NCBI RefSeq assembly: GCF_026745355.1
Contig: NC_079205.1
Location: 66,222,200-66,286,199 of the forward strand
Direction: 5' to 3'
DNA: 64,000 bases
Origin: Beta vulgaris subsp. vulgaris
Taxonomy: Eukaryota > Streptophyta > Magnoliopsida > Caryophyllales > Amaranthaceae
Shown: piece after piece, positions 1 to 21,370 of the stretch
Position numbering within the stretch: position 1 is the first letter of the stretch
Layout of the letters: each line of letters starts with the position of its first letter
Notes under the pieces: generated by a model
Seen by the model: the letters and a program-made list of their open reading frames with translations, nothing else
Database searches by the model: none
What the model was told of the DNA's origin: nothing
Made by a program: the position numbers and the translations under genes

Positions 1-10623
<10,623 letters not shown>

Positions 10624-13522
10624 GAAGTAGGCATGAGCATGAATTGGAGCTGGAATTTGAGTTGTCCTTTTGAAGAATAGCCCTTTGAATGGCAAGCTTT
10701 TATTTATGAATGCTGATGCTTCTCAGCTTCTGAGATGAGTGTCTCAAGCCTTTCTAGCTAATTTATTGATCTGACAACGAGAATGAGAGTTAATTGCTTT
10801 GAGGAAGGTTTCGGATGTATCAAGTTCTTTGTTTAGAAATTTCCAAGTTTTTATTATAGGACCACTAAGATTTTTGTCGGTGAAATAAAGGAGAATTACT
10901 GGACATGATGCGTTGCCAGAATCAATCACAATATTGCTTGTTACGTCCATTTTGCTGAAAGATTACACTTAAGATTCTTTGATTGCATGTGGTAGTATTC
11001 TTAAAATTTTAGGAAGTGTAAAGATAGTAAGAGATCCTGCCATTTGCTCGGAAAGGGGTTGTGGGGCTAATTGAGAGCTACAAAAATATGGTCGCATGCT
11101 GCTTATTGTTTGTGTTCTATGTCAGAGATAGGAGGTAGCTAGGTAGGCTTCCTCCATCTCTTATGCAATTAATTTGTTTTTCTCTTCAAAGTACCCTCTC
11201 TTTAGTTAAGGCGTAAGTGCGTAACAAACTCATTCCTAGATGTACCTGAAAAAAAATGATAACCCCTAAGTGATACACGTATCAATAAACTGGCTATTGT
11301 AAATTTCTAAGAACGATCAAAATGTTGGATTCTCTTGATAGCTTCTCAAGTAGTAAAATTTCTATTCTTTAGTCCCATTTTCTTTTCTTTTTTTGGTGTA
11401 TTTTTTGCATAGTAGAAAGCTTTATCATGAGTGGAAGCAGCTTGTTAACCCCACCCCCCCCCCCCCCCCCCCCCTTTTTTTTTTTTGGTTAGTTAGTAGA
11501 ATGAGCCAATGAGGTACTCGTGTGGAAGTATATGTACCGCTCTATATTCGAAATTGGAAATGGAGCAATCTTTAGGACAAACTAATAAAGAAAGGGAAGT
11601 AATTTTTTATGGACAAACTGAAAAAAAGGAAAGTGGAACAATCCTTTAGGGACAAAGGAAGTAGTTGGTAGAATGAGATACTCCGTATGTGTGTATAGCT
11701 CCAAAGTCTAAATATGAGCTTGACCTAGTGGTAAGGAAAGAACCTTCTAACTGCAAGGTTAGGGTTCGATCCCCACTAAGGCACTTTGGGATAGGATTTT
11801 TCCTTACCATCTCTCAAAGTGTGTGCCTGCAAACCCAGATCGGGTTCACTTGGGAGAGATTTTTGTCTAATAGGACCTTTCGTCTTACCAATTGAGGACC
11901 CCGAAAAAAAATCTTACATGAAGTAGTAATGCCGAAACTGAATTTCACCGTACCCCCAGCAAAAAATTTTCTGAAAAGATAAGGAAGAAAAAGTAGGATT
12001 GGCAAAGGGAGCATAATAATTCGGAGTTAGCAATTTAGCATCTATACTTGAGTGATAAATAGAGTGGGGGAAGTGGGGAAAGTGACATGCAAATTCAGGT
12101 TTCACAGTAGGAGGGGAGGGAGGGTTGAGAGGACTGAAGGGGGCCTTTTGCTCCCTAATTGACTGCAACCTGTCCCCTTATTATAATAATTACGGCTAGT
12201 CACTACTCACTACTCATGCTGCTGCAAACAGAATTTTGCTTTATGTTAAAGATACTCCACTTAGTGACACACAGACGCACTCATCCATTTAACTAAATTC
12301 TGCTTCTACTTAATCAACTTATATCCGTAAATATGATTATATATGATATCTGCATTTGTCTCTTGAAAGCTTAAAATTAATTGAGAAACTAATCAACGAA
12401 GCTCCAGTCCATTCATCTTTCTTTCTGCCATCTCACATGATCGAAGTTCTTTACTATCTCCTTGCCCAGAGGACGCATATGCTTAGCCTGGCAAGTTCAG
12501 CACTATATGCACAGCGAGAAACACAAACAGGTGTTGTACTAATCAAACTAATAGGAATTCGTGTTGGGTCTGATCTCAATTTGGAGTGAACCTCTCCCTA
12601 TTAATGCTGTTGCATTCCAGAGGCTAGAACAAGGGACTTCTTGTTAAGAAATAACAGTTTCCTTACCAGCTGATCCGACATGGAACAACAGGAATACAGG
12701 TTAGTTACTCTATTTATTGTTATGTGTGTACATGTGTCAATTTCTGAGTATAGGATATTAGCACATGCCACCTTGTAGTCTTGTTGAGATAATAACGGTG
12801 TGGGGCCTACTCTTTCTTCTTCCATACTATGTTACTACTCATTTGACAAAAAAATCTAAAAGAAATAACACTGCTCCTAATATTCATAAAGAACAAAAAT
12901 CACTGGTACTAGTATGAAATTTTTCTCTAGTCGCCACCTCTTCTCGCCACTAAACTACTTTGCCCACAATAAAAAAAAACTTAGTACCTTTATAATATTT
13001 GGCTTGCTTTTCTTACTTCACAAAGCTACTGGTTCTGAGTGATGATGAGGTTTTGAGGATGGAGTGGGCATTGAGAAGAAAGCAGAATTGAGACCCTACA
13101 TGACATCATTTCATCTCTTGAAAATAAAAGCTTTTATATCTCACTAGGGACGTCTTAAATTTTGCCAAATGTTTGCTTCTTTCTTTCTTTCTTGCTTGTC
13201 TTTCTGTCCCCCTGATATAGTGATACTGGTCTGGTCACCAACCAAATACTGATCAATCTGCATCCTAGTCTGAGCTTTGCGCTGGACTATGTTACTTATC
13301 GTTATTTGTAATTGTTTTCTAATATAATCCTCAGTACATTAGAGTATTTCTGCACTTTGAAGTGAGTAGAACAATTTGGAGAGGTTAATCTCTATAGTAG
13401 TTGGCTGTCCCTATAAACAAAAGCTGCGTTTTGTGGTGATTGTGGACAGGAGTATATATTGTTATGTAAGCTCAAAGCCCAGAAAAGTGAGGGACTCTGT
13501 GTTTATTTGGAGTAGTATATTG
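10624..13522. other. Intergenic region after the lysyl-tRNA synthetase gene
   Basis: It contains the 3' untranslated region of the upstream gene, a C(21)T(12) homopolymer junction (11454-11486), MITE-like debris around 11560-11680 and a SINE-like segment. The 3' part (from about 13000) may be leader or promoter of the next gene. The open frames at 12356-12589 and 11689-11895 match nothing recognisable. Confidence 0.6.
11715..11912 (+). mobile_element. tRNA-derived SINE-like element
   Basis: A box A-like TGACCTAGTGGTAAGG (about 11720) is followed about 35 bp later by a box B-like GGTTCGATCCC (11763-11773), the internal RNA polymerase III promoter layout. A non-tRNA body follows and the unit ends in A(8) at 11904-11911. 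There is no tRNA cloverleaf with acceptor stem, so it is not a tRNA gene. Target duplication was not identified. Confidence 0.6.
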
Positions 13523-15363
13523 ATGAGGGTTCTGTTTTGCAAAATTCAATGCCCATTCATATGTTTCTGCAAACCTTCGTCCCATATATACACACCTGGG
13601 CCTCTCAGATTGGAAAATACTCCACCAACACCAGTACAAACACAGACACTTCGTATTTCTGAAGATGATGCAGAAGCAGAAGCAGCAGCAGGGGACAAGG
13701 ACAACAGACCCCATAAGCAGAGAGTAATTGTCCATGAAACTGATGATGGCTATCTCATTGCCAACCACCACCAAAATTCTGGCAGTCTTCAGAGCTGCCT
13801 CAGAAAGTCACCCCTGAAGTCAGAGCCTGGAACTGCAAGTGCCCAAAAGAAGAAAGTTCAATGGCTGGATTTCTTTGGCAAGGAGCTTGCTCAGATCAGA
13901 GAATTTAAGTCCAGGTAACTTCCTCTTTCCTGAGGGTTCATGTTGTATGTCTAGACAGACTCCTTTCTCTCTTCCAATCCATTTCAAAAAGCAGCTGTAA
14001 AAGTCGAATGCAGATCTTTCTATATTAATCTCTCTCTAATTACTTGGAACCTAGCAGAGACATTGTTAGCGTCAAGGATATCACTCATTAGAAACATAAA
14101 TTTGTCGCTTTGGTCTAGTATAAAACTTGAATCATTTTGTTGAATTGACATCTTATAAGAGAATTAAGGTCATCCTTGTAGCTATCCCTCAAAAAAAAAA
14201 AGGTCATCCTTGTAGCTATCTATAATAAATATATACATCTATCAGAACTTTGGACATTGCCTTAAATGGCAACGGCTTAAGTTTAATGTATGTGATACTG
14301 TCTCTATTATCTGTCAAGGAAACGATGCTCTACTGGAATTCGGACTCAAATCCCATGGGGTTTACAAATTGCACATTCTAACCCCTCTTAGACCAAGACT
14401 ATAATGCATACTCACTAGTATAGTTAGAAGTTTGCCTGAATGTTCACCTGTATGGAACTTTGCGAAGATACTTCTATAATTTAAGTGGTCAATGGGTAAT
14501 TGGTTGTGCCACGTAGGATATACAACGATTGCACTTGACATTTTCCGTATGTATGAGTTAGTATAAGCATGTTAATATTGTCGTTTACATCATCTTCAAG
14601 TGAGCTGGGAAGGGTATAACCATTGCTTAGTTGTTACTCTTAGGCATTGTAAGTTTCACTATGAAGAAGAGTAAGAGCAATGATATTGTATCTCTCTTTT
14701 GTAATTTCCTGTACAACTCTGTCAATTATACATGATCTTCATCTTATAATCTCTTAACTCCTCAATGTTAATATCTGATATTGTTAGATGCGCAAATGTT
14801 AAGCATTTCTCTGATTATCCTTCCATGCATATATGCAGTAGTATTTTTTGAGGGCTGCATTAACATATAGTTCTTGCTTACAATTATTGGGTCGTTTTCT
14901 GATGTTCTTTGCTTCTGGTTTCTTAAGAATCTTGTATTGCTTTTTTTTTCTCTCACAAAATAGATTCATGGTTCTATTTACTGATAGACGGTACCAACAA
15001 AAGTACTCATAGTACTCTCCTCCTAGAAAACTGAGGTTTCTTGCAATTACTAAACACAAATATGTTTCTTTCGGATTTAAACATGCAATCAAATAAAGGT
15101 TCTGGCAGACGTCGACATTTGAGACACTGTACCTGGTTTCATGGTGAAAATGATCATGATATGGGGTTTAGAGGTCTCTAACAATCTGTAAAATTACTTT
15201 CTTTCTTATGAAGAGGGTAACTGAGAGATATTAACTATTTGAGTTTGCAGACATTGTTTTCTAACCTTTTCTACTTCATACTCATGGCTATTAACACAGT
15301 GAAGCAGAAGATATGGATTATGAAGGTGTAAAGGGAAGAGGCTGTATCTGTAGTATATTATGA
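13523..15363 (+). CDS. Small conserved plant protein of unknown function, CaaX-like C-terminus
   Basis: Two exons are clear: up to 13914 (donor GTAACT) and 15300-15363 (acceptor ACACAG, stop TGA), joined through a split Ser codon. With the in-frame ATG at 13523 the product is 151 residues. The conserved part starts around LENTPPTPVQTQTLRISEDD; then come an acidic/Ala stretch, VIVHETDDGYL, a QSCLRKSP segment and the block KKVQWLDFFGKELAQIREFK, followed by an acidic tail (EAEDMDYEG) ending in Cys-Ile-Cys-Ser-Ile-Leu. This layout is typical of a plant-only uncharacterised family. The final CSIL fits a CaaX box with Leu, which would favour geranylgeranylation. The first 30 residues after 13523 look atypical, so the true start may lie in an unseen upstream exon joined near 13608. 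No biochemical function can be named. Confidence 0.7.
13915..15299 (+). other. Single intron of the CaaX-tailed gene
   Basis: A GT-AG intron of 1385 bp, AT-rich. The short duplication AGGTCATCCTTGTAGCTATC occurs twice near 14168-14222. No open frame in it looks coding. Confidence 0.7.
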
Positions 15364-15579
15364 GAAGCACTTTTGGCAAATTCCTTGAGCATACCACACA
15401 AAAGAAGCACTTTTGGCAAAGGAAGTATCTCTTCTAAAGAGGAATATATGTAGGAGGATTTTCTTTTTTCTTTTTGAAGAAGGGGCAGGGAGGAAAATAA
15501 CTTTTGTATATGGAACATGTTTGATCAAACAGTGCAAGCCTAATAGCTGCATTGAAAAGTATTGCTTTAAATGGTTGTT

Positions 15580-17417
15580 CTACTTCTTGTTAAATATTCC
15601 AAAGAGAGATTTAATGGCATTGATTGCATTCTCGTTGATGAATGATTCATCGAACCTTTTCATTAAGGTTTCAAACTCATCGGTTGTCCTGAGGTTTGCC
15701 AGATCTGGATCAGTCCCAATTCTCTGTACAAATGAAAATTATTTTTAGTGAAGTTTATATGCAGTAGTAGTAAAGGACAGAAACGATGAGGAAGGGGGTG
15801 GCTTAGAGAGAACTAGATAGTATTATACCTTGAAATCTTCATATCCTGATTCCAGAGCATCTTCAAGTGCAGATAGACCAGCTTGTATCTGTTTATATAG
15901 AGTGGTGAAACATTTAACGAGGAAGGTTGCATACTTTACATGAAACCTGGATAACTACTAATGTTACCAAAAGCTGATTTTTCTTAGTATTTGAACAGCT
16001 TGAAATAAGCAAAAAAAACGGGTGCATATCTAGAGAGAGGTGTATCAGAAAATATGATAGATTTGTTGCTAAGAAACAAAAATTTATGAGAATCAAGGTT
16101 GCTCTAATAGTTGAAAGCCACCCTTCTACTCCTTGGAGTTTGTGACAGAGGTTCGATTTTCACCCTCTTTGTAAGAGAATCCATACGGTTTTGAGGTGTT
16201 TAATTGATAGTGGTCACATTTTCAAAAAATAAAATAAAAAGAATGGTAATACAGGTATGTATTATGAAGGTAATGTGTGAGACAGGAGACTGTGAGTGTT
16301 ACCTGATTAAGGTTAGAATAACAACAAGCAACATTGTAACTTGCCACTGACGCTTCATCTGGAGTAGGTCCAGATCCTAAAACAGATTCAAACTTCTCGC
16401 GTGCTTCCTCATATTTCCCGTTCCTTTGAGTACAACAAATTAAAGATGAGTTACTCTAATGATGATAATTGTGAAACTGAAATGGAAATGGAAGGTATAG
16501 AAGAATACTTGTAAAGTTGGAGGCCTTCACGGAGGTCTTTTTCCCTACGATCTTTCTGCTCCATCTTCCTCTGGTAATTTTGGAGCTGAAAATTAAGGAA
16601 ATATACTAGTTGATGTTAGTAGACAGTAGTAGTCCAAAAATGGTAACTGTGAAAGTGATGGATACTTGATCATATGCAAATATGCAATGGGTGGGGGTTG
16701 GCTTACTTGAATCTCTCTGACACGGTTGCTGATAAAACCAGCGTTCCTTTCTGCACGGATAATCTCCTTCTCTGTCATCTCACCAGAAAAATCAAGCTTA
16801 CCAAAGCGTTTCTCCATTTTCATGTAAAGAGGGCCTATCCTCTGACGGATGGTGTACATAGTTCTTCCATACTCGGCAGCCGGCCAGATTTCAGTGCCAA
16901 ACACTGCACTGGTGGCGATGACTTTGTCCCCTACACTGAACTTGCCTGTTTTATCCGCAGAGAAGCCAGGGGCGATGGCGTCTATATAGGTAGCTCCGTC
17001 TCTACCTTTGGCGAATTTCAATCCAAAAGGCTGCTCTATTTCCACCTCATACTCTTCATACTCATCTTCTTGTTCTTCTTCTTGTTCGCTGCCTGAGGAT
17101 GACGAATTGGTTTGAGTGGCTTTGACTACGAACCTGCTGTACTTATAGCTGTTGGAATTGATACTGCTATTGCTCCTGCAGCAGTGGTAGTTTTTAACCA
17201 ATACACGGGATGCAGACGGCAATAATGGCGATTGTGTATGGAGTGATGATCCATTATCCGTTGTAATTGCACTACTACAAGTAGTAGTAGCAGCAGCAGA
17301 TGATATAAATGGCTTAGTTTTGAAAAGTAGAGAGTGACTGAGATTGACATGATGGTAACGGCAATGATAGTGGTATAGCTGAGCCTGGGAGTACCCGCAA
17401 CTGTTGCTTGTGGCCAT
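15580..17417 (-). CDS. MET1: MET1, thylakoid PDZ-TPR protein (photosystem II assembly factor)
   Basis: Minus-strand exons in order: 17417-16707, 16585-16509, 16423-16303, 15888-15829, 15723-15580 (TAG). All are GT-AG and in phase, giving 370 residues. Residues 1 to about 95 are Ser/Thr/His-rich with few acids, as in a chloroplast transit peptide, followed by a strongly acidic Glu stretch (about 110-125). A PDZ-like domain follows (about 126-205) with QPFGLKFAKGRDGATYID and SVGDKVIATSAVFGTEIWP. A basic helical linker and a TPR-type region come next (KNGKYEEA..KFESVLG, SYNVACCYSNLNQ, ALEDALESGYEDF), and the end is NAIKSLFGIFNKK. In Arabidopsis the homologue (also called ZKT) acts at stroma lamellae in photosystem II supercomplex assembly and repair. 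A SINE-like insert lies in intron 3. The gene is tail-to-tail with the CaaX-tailed gene, 216 bp apart. Confidence 0.93.
16097..16240 (+). mobile_element. SINE-like insert in a MET1 intron
   Basis: The sequence shows an A-box-like GCTCTAATAGTTGAAAG and a B-box-like AGGTTCGATTTTC (about 16148-16160), then a short body ending in an A-rich tail (16223-16240). It lies between MET1 exons 3 and 4, in antisense orientation to the gene. It is diverged, and no clear target duplication was found. Confidence 0.45.
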
Positions 17418-17582
17418 CCTGTTTCTGTAAGCTGCAGGGTGCAGCTGCCTTTACCCTGGCCTCGATCAAAAAAGAAACACACACACACTCACAGTCTCAC
17501 ACTTTGGATATAATGTAGCCAATCAATCCCCCTCCCTCCCACCCAGTCCCACCAGGCCCCAATAACTTCCAAACCTTACTCC

Positions 17583-17657
17583 CTCTGATTTCTGATTTCT
17601 GATTTCTGATTTCTGATTTCTCGATGATTCTTCTTCTTCTTCTTCTTCTTCTTCTTC
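17583..17657. repeat. TGATTTC heptamers and TTC repeat upstream of MET1
   Basis: About five copies of TGATTTC (17586-17620) are followed by (TTC)n (17629-17656). They lie 170-240 bp upstream of the MET1 start on its 5' side, so they may be in its promoter or leader. A TATA-like ATTATATCC on the minus strand near 17508 could serve MET1. Confidence 0.7.
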
Positions 17658-18665
17658 ACCAAAGTTTTGAATTAAACATGAAAAAAGAAACACAAGGCAG
17701 CAAAGACAGAGATCTGAGTTGGAAATGGGATTACGAGGGGGCCCATTTGAATGCCTTAGTGGCTCTTGTAAGTTGTATCTCCTCCTTAAATTTCTTTCTA
17801 CCTTTCGCATCCACGTCTCCTTCCAGAATATGCCAATAGCCCTCCATCTCTTTTAGGCCTCTCATTTGGCATCTTACCACTTTCCCAATACATAAGAACA
17901 GCCACACCATCATATTAAGTATTAACTCAACTAGGAGATTTTCCAACTACCTTCTCACTTCTCCCTCCTATTTTAAATTTGTACCCTAACTCGGTAATAC
18001 CTAAGTCATACTCGGTTACTCAATTGATATATATGAAAATGTTCAGGCTTATTAACTCATCGTAACTATCTGGTTTATCTCCATCATCCTATAATATAAT
18101 GCTTGTATTATTTTTTTTCGTGTTCTAAAAAGTTGTTTTAGTTTTTAATATTTCTACTTTTAAGGCTGTAATTTATTGATTTTTAGAAATATTTAATGTA
18201 ATTCTTTGGTTAATTTTGGTTTGTTTGGATTTATGCAAAAAAAAAAATAAATCTTGTCTATGATAAATATGCCAGGAAACATTTAATGCTACTTGTTAGT
18301 TTCAATGTAGTTTTGGTTATTTCTAGTCGTAGATCTTATTTTTTTTATTAATTAAAAAGATAATTAGCTTTACAAGTACTGAAGTACATCACTAAATAAT
18401 ACAAATGATAACATTCTTTAATTCTTTCAAAATGAGAAACAAGCATTGTATTATGGGGTGGAGTGACTAAATTTTAAATTATTGAAATAATTGGTATTGA
18501 TTATATTTTAATTACAAACACACTATCAAATAAAACAATATTCTAATGTAATTATTTTTTGATAAATTTAGGAGGAAGTTTCGAGAGGAACAACCTATTT
18601 TAATGGTTTTTACTGCTGTACATTTGAGCAAGTTTAGTACTAATTGGTACATAATCATATTTATT
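17658..18665. other. AT-rich intergenic stretch upstream of MET1
   Basis: No gene is seen. It is strongly AT-rich with homopolymer runs, and the short open frames have no recognisable similarity. Confidence 0.6.
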
Positions 18666-19294
18666 AACTTCCTTGGGAATGTAATATAAGTGATACTTCA
18701 GTAGTTATGCCTCCTCTCTCCTTTTTTTTTCTTCTCTCTTCACTCTCCCACCAAAACCTAATTTTCAACGTAGGGGCTACTGTCACTCTTTTGAGCGGCG
18801 GTAAGTTCTTTTTCACCTTTTGTTACTAGTTTTTTTTTTTTTGTTTATGTTACTAATAAATTTCAGTCTCTCTCTAATGGAGAGTTTTTCTACCCATATA
18901 TTGGGTTTTATCTCTCTCCATGTGATCAGAGGTTGGAGACTTTGTTTTTGAGTTTTTGTGTAATTCAAGAGGTTGGTTTGTTAATCGAAATTTGTGCGGA
19001 GTAGCAACATATGTCAAGACTTCGTTTACAGTCACTTGAATTGAATCCAGTTCTACTTCAAAACTACAAAAGATCGATAGACCCCCTTGCAGAAGGTTGC
19101 ATTAGACAACGATGTGAAAGACGAGGGTTTTCAGAAGTGTTAGATCTATTCAACGATAGTGGTTTTGTCATATTAGAATTGTATTTATTTATTTTGATAT
19201 ATATTTGTTTAGTTTTGACTTCTATTATAGATGTCGTATGACTTAGAATCAATGAATTAATGTTAATTTCAAAAAAAAATAAACTTCCTTGGGA
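18666..19294 (+). mobile_element. Retroposed insert with 13-bp target duplication and A-rich tail
   Basis: The direct repeat AACTTCCTTGGGA occurs at 18666-18678 and 19282-19294. The segment between (18679-19281, about 600 bp) ends in an A(9)-rich tail, the hallmark of LINE-mediated retroposition. Its 5' side has a pyrimidine-rich leader and a GAGCGGCGGTAAG segment; the 3' side has an open frame of 76 codons with no recognised domain. It could be an internally deleted LINE or a retroposed transcript; the sequence alone does not decide. Confidence 0.7.
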
Positions 19295-19567
19295 TGAATT
19301 ACTACTTCTCCCCTCAAAAAATTACTACTCTACTCGTTTTTTTTTAAATAACTTATATAAATTAATTTCCTTACAATCTGACCTGTGTGGACCCAATTCA
19401 CGTTAACATAGTGTGCACCAAACTAAAAGCATGTATCATTTCTAAACAATTCACTATATCACGCTGAACCTAGTTTTTCTTGTCATAGTTCTACAATTTT
19501 GGTATTCCCCCTTTTTATTGGTGTTCCTAGTTTGGTTTACACATTTATTAACGCACATCTTGACTAT

Positions 19568-19962
19568 TAAGAGCATAACCAGTGGTTGGACTCTTAGGAG
19601 TTCATGAGGAGAGAGAGGGAAAAAGTAATAATAAAAAATAGGAGAGAGAGTACAAAGAGGAGAGAGAAGAAGATGAACTGGGCATTGGGATGGACCGTTC
19701 ATCCCAAAAACTTGTCAGCCAAAGTTATATAAAGGTGGACATGTGGCAAGAGTATATTGGGTTAGTTAATTTGATTTTAATTTTTTGGGGTATGGTAAAT
19801 AGTAGGAGGGAGAGTTTGATGATCCTTTAAATCAGTCTAACCATTGGGAGTAAAAAAATAAGGGTTTTTGGGTAAGTTGGGCATAAATGAGGTGGATGAA
19901 AGAGAAAGTAATAAAATAATTGGTGAACCCTAAAATTGGTCTAACCATTGGTTATGCTCTAA
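19568..19962. mobile_element. Tourist-like (PIF/Harbinger) MITE
   Basis: The terminal inverted repeats GAGCATAACCAGTGGTT and AACCATTGGTTATGCTC bound a 389-bp element (19571-19959), flanked by a TAA triplet on both sides (19568-19570, 19960-19962). GAGCAT-type ends with a 3-bp TWA duplication are typical of non-autonomous PIF/Harbinger elements. No coding capacity. Confidence 0.8.
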
Positions 19963-21370
19963 TATACTTCTATGTAATTACACATTAAAAAATTGTAAAA
20001 ATGTTATATTATTAAAATAATCATTGAAACGGATCGAATAAGACCCCATATAACTATTTTTTTTTATATTAGGAAAAATTTAGAAGATTTTATGTAATTC
20101 TAAATAGTGCAAATCTCCCAGCAGGATCATTGATGAGGAGCAAAGAAAAAAACTACTTTTAGTTGTTTTCAGTCTCAAAGATGAAAATGATTAGGCAAGG
20201 AAGTTAGATCTCGGAGTTAGCTCAAATTTCAAATTTTCAGTTGCTTCTTCTGAAGACATGGATCTAGTAGCACCACCGAAGGACCTCAGATTTTGTGCAA
20301 AAGGGTCGTCAACTTCAAACAATCACATTTTTCAAACCATCACACATTTGGAATTTACTAGAAGAATGATTGTTCATGGCCTCATTTTGATGAGTAATGA
20401 ATAAATATGACTATTTGGGGGAAGAGCGTATTTGACAATAGTATTTGAAATAACTTTTAGTATTTAAACTTTTAATTAAGTCAATTTTTTTTATAATAAA
20501 AAACAGTTTTCATAGTCAAATTCAATAGCTAATATCACATCTAATAGCTAGTACAACAACTGACAATCATTGTTACAGCTACAACAATTACTTTTGCCAA
20601 ACAAACCCTTGGAATTTAGTTGAGCACCGGAAAAAGCTATTGTTTCAAAGCTTAGAACAAACCATTTAGTTCCGCGCTCCATACAGAAGCTCAAGCCTGT
20701 CTTCATGCCTTGATTTGGGCTCAACAACATGGGTATCGGTGTGTATCTATAAGCACAAACTCGGAGAATCTTGTTAACTACCTCCAGACCCCCCCCCCCC
20801 CCATTCTTTATATTTCATCCACTGGAGTGGACGATCCATGACATCAAAATGAGGGCAGACATAATGCAATGGTGCAGGGTAACAAAGGTAGCTCGGATGA
20901 AGGTTCAACAGGCACATGACCTTGCGGCATACATTAGAACTAATCATATCCCTTTTCATAGTTTTTAAGTTCTCTTTTCCTTTACTATTTTGTATTTTTT
21001 TCTGATGTGAAAAAAAAGGAACATAGCCAAAATAACATTGTTGATTGACAAAACCATGTTTTCTAGTATTAGCAGCACTGCAGCGCCAGCACAAGACAAT
21101 ATCTTAAAGAAACTGCTCTTTGCTCATAAACTAAAATCAGCCATAGGATCCTATTGTGAAGAAAGTGTACATCAAATTGGGAAGCTAAGTCTATGCCTTG
21201 CGTGAAATACGTTACAAGAAACATATCAAACATATATACTGAAACTGTAAAACATATATATACGTCATAGACAAATGTAGTATGGCGAAATGAAGGAGAT
21301 ACATGGAAAAACATCATAGCATGAAACCTAGCTCAAAGAGGACAAATTTATTACTGTACCAAACTACCAA
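19963..21370. other. Intergenic region before the receptor-like kinase
   Basis: AT-rich, with a C(14) run at 20789-20802. The sequence CTTTTGCCAAACAAACCCTT near 20595 looks like the end of a small transposon, but no partner end was found. The part next to 21371 is probably the 3' untranslated region of the minus-strand kinase. Confidence 0.55.

Noticed and set aside
11715..11780. Possible tRNA gene
   Set aside because: Only A- and B-box-like parts are present; no acceptor or anticodon stem, and an A tail follows, so a SINE fits better.
12356..12589. 77-codon open frame upstream of the CaaX-tailed gene
   Set aside because: No similarity recognised, no splice connection found, and composition is like surrounding non-coding DNA.
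20470..20620. Possible hAT MITE ending in CCAAACAAACCCTT
   Set aside because: No matching inverted partner or target duplication could be found.
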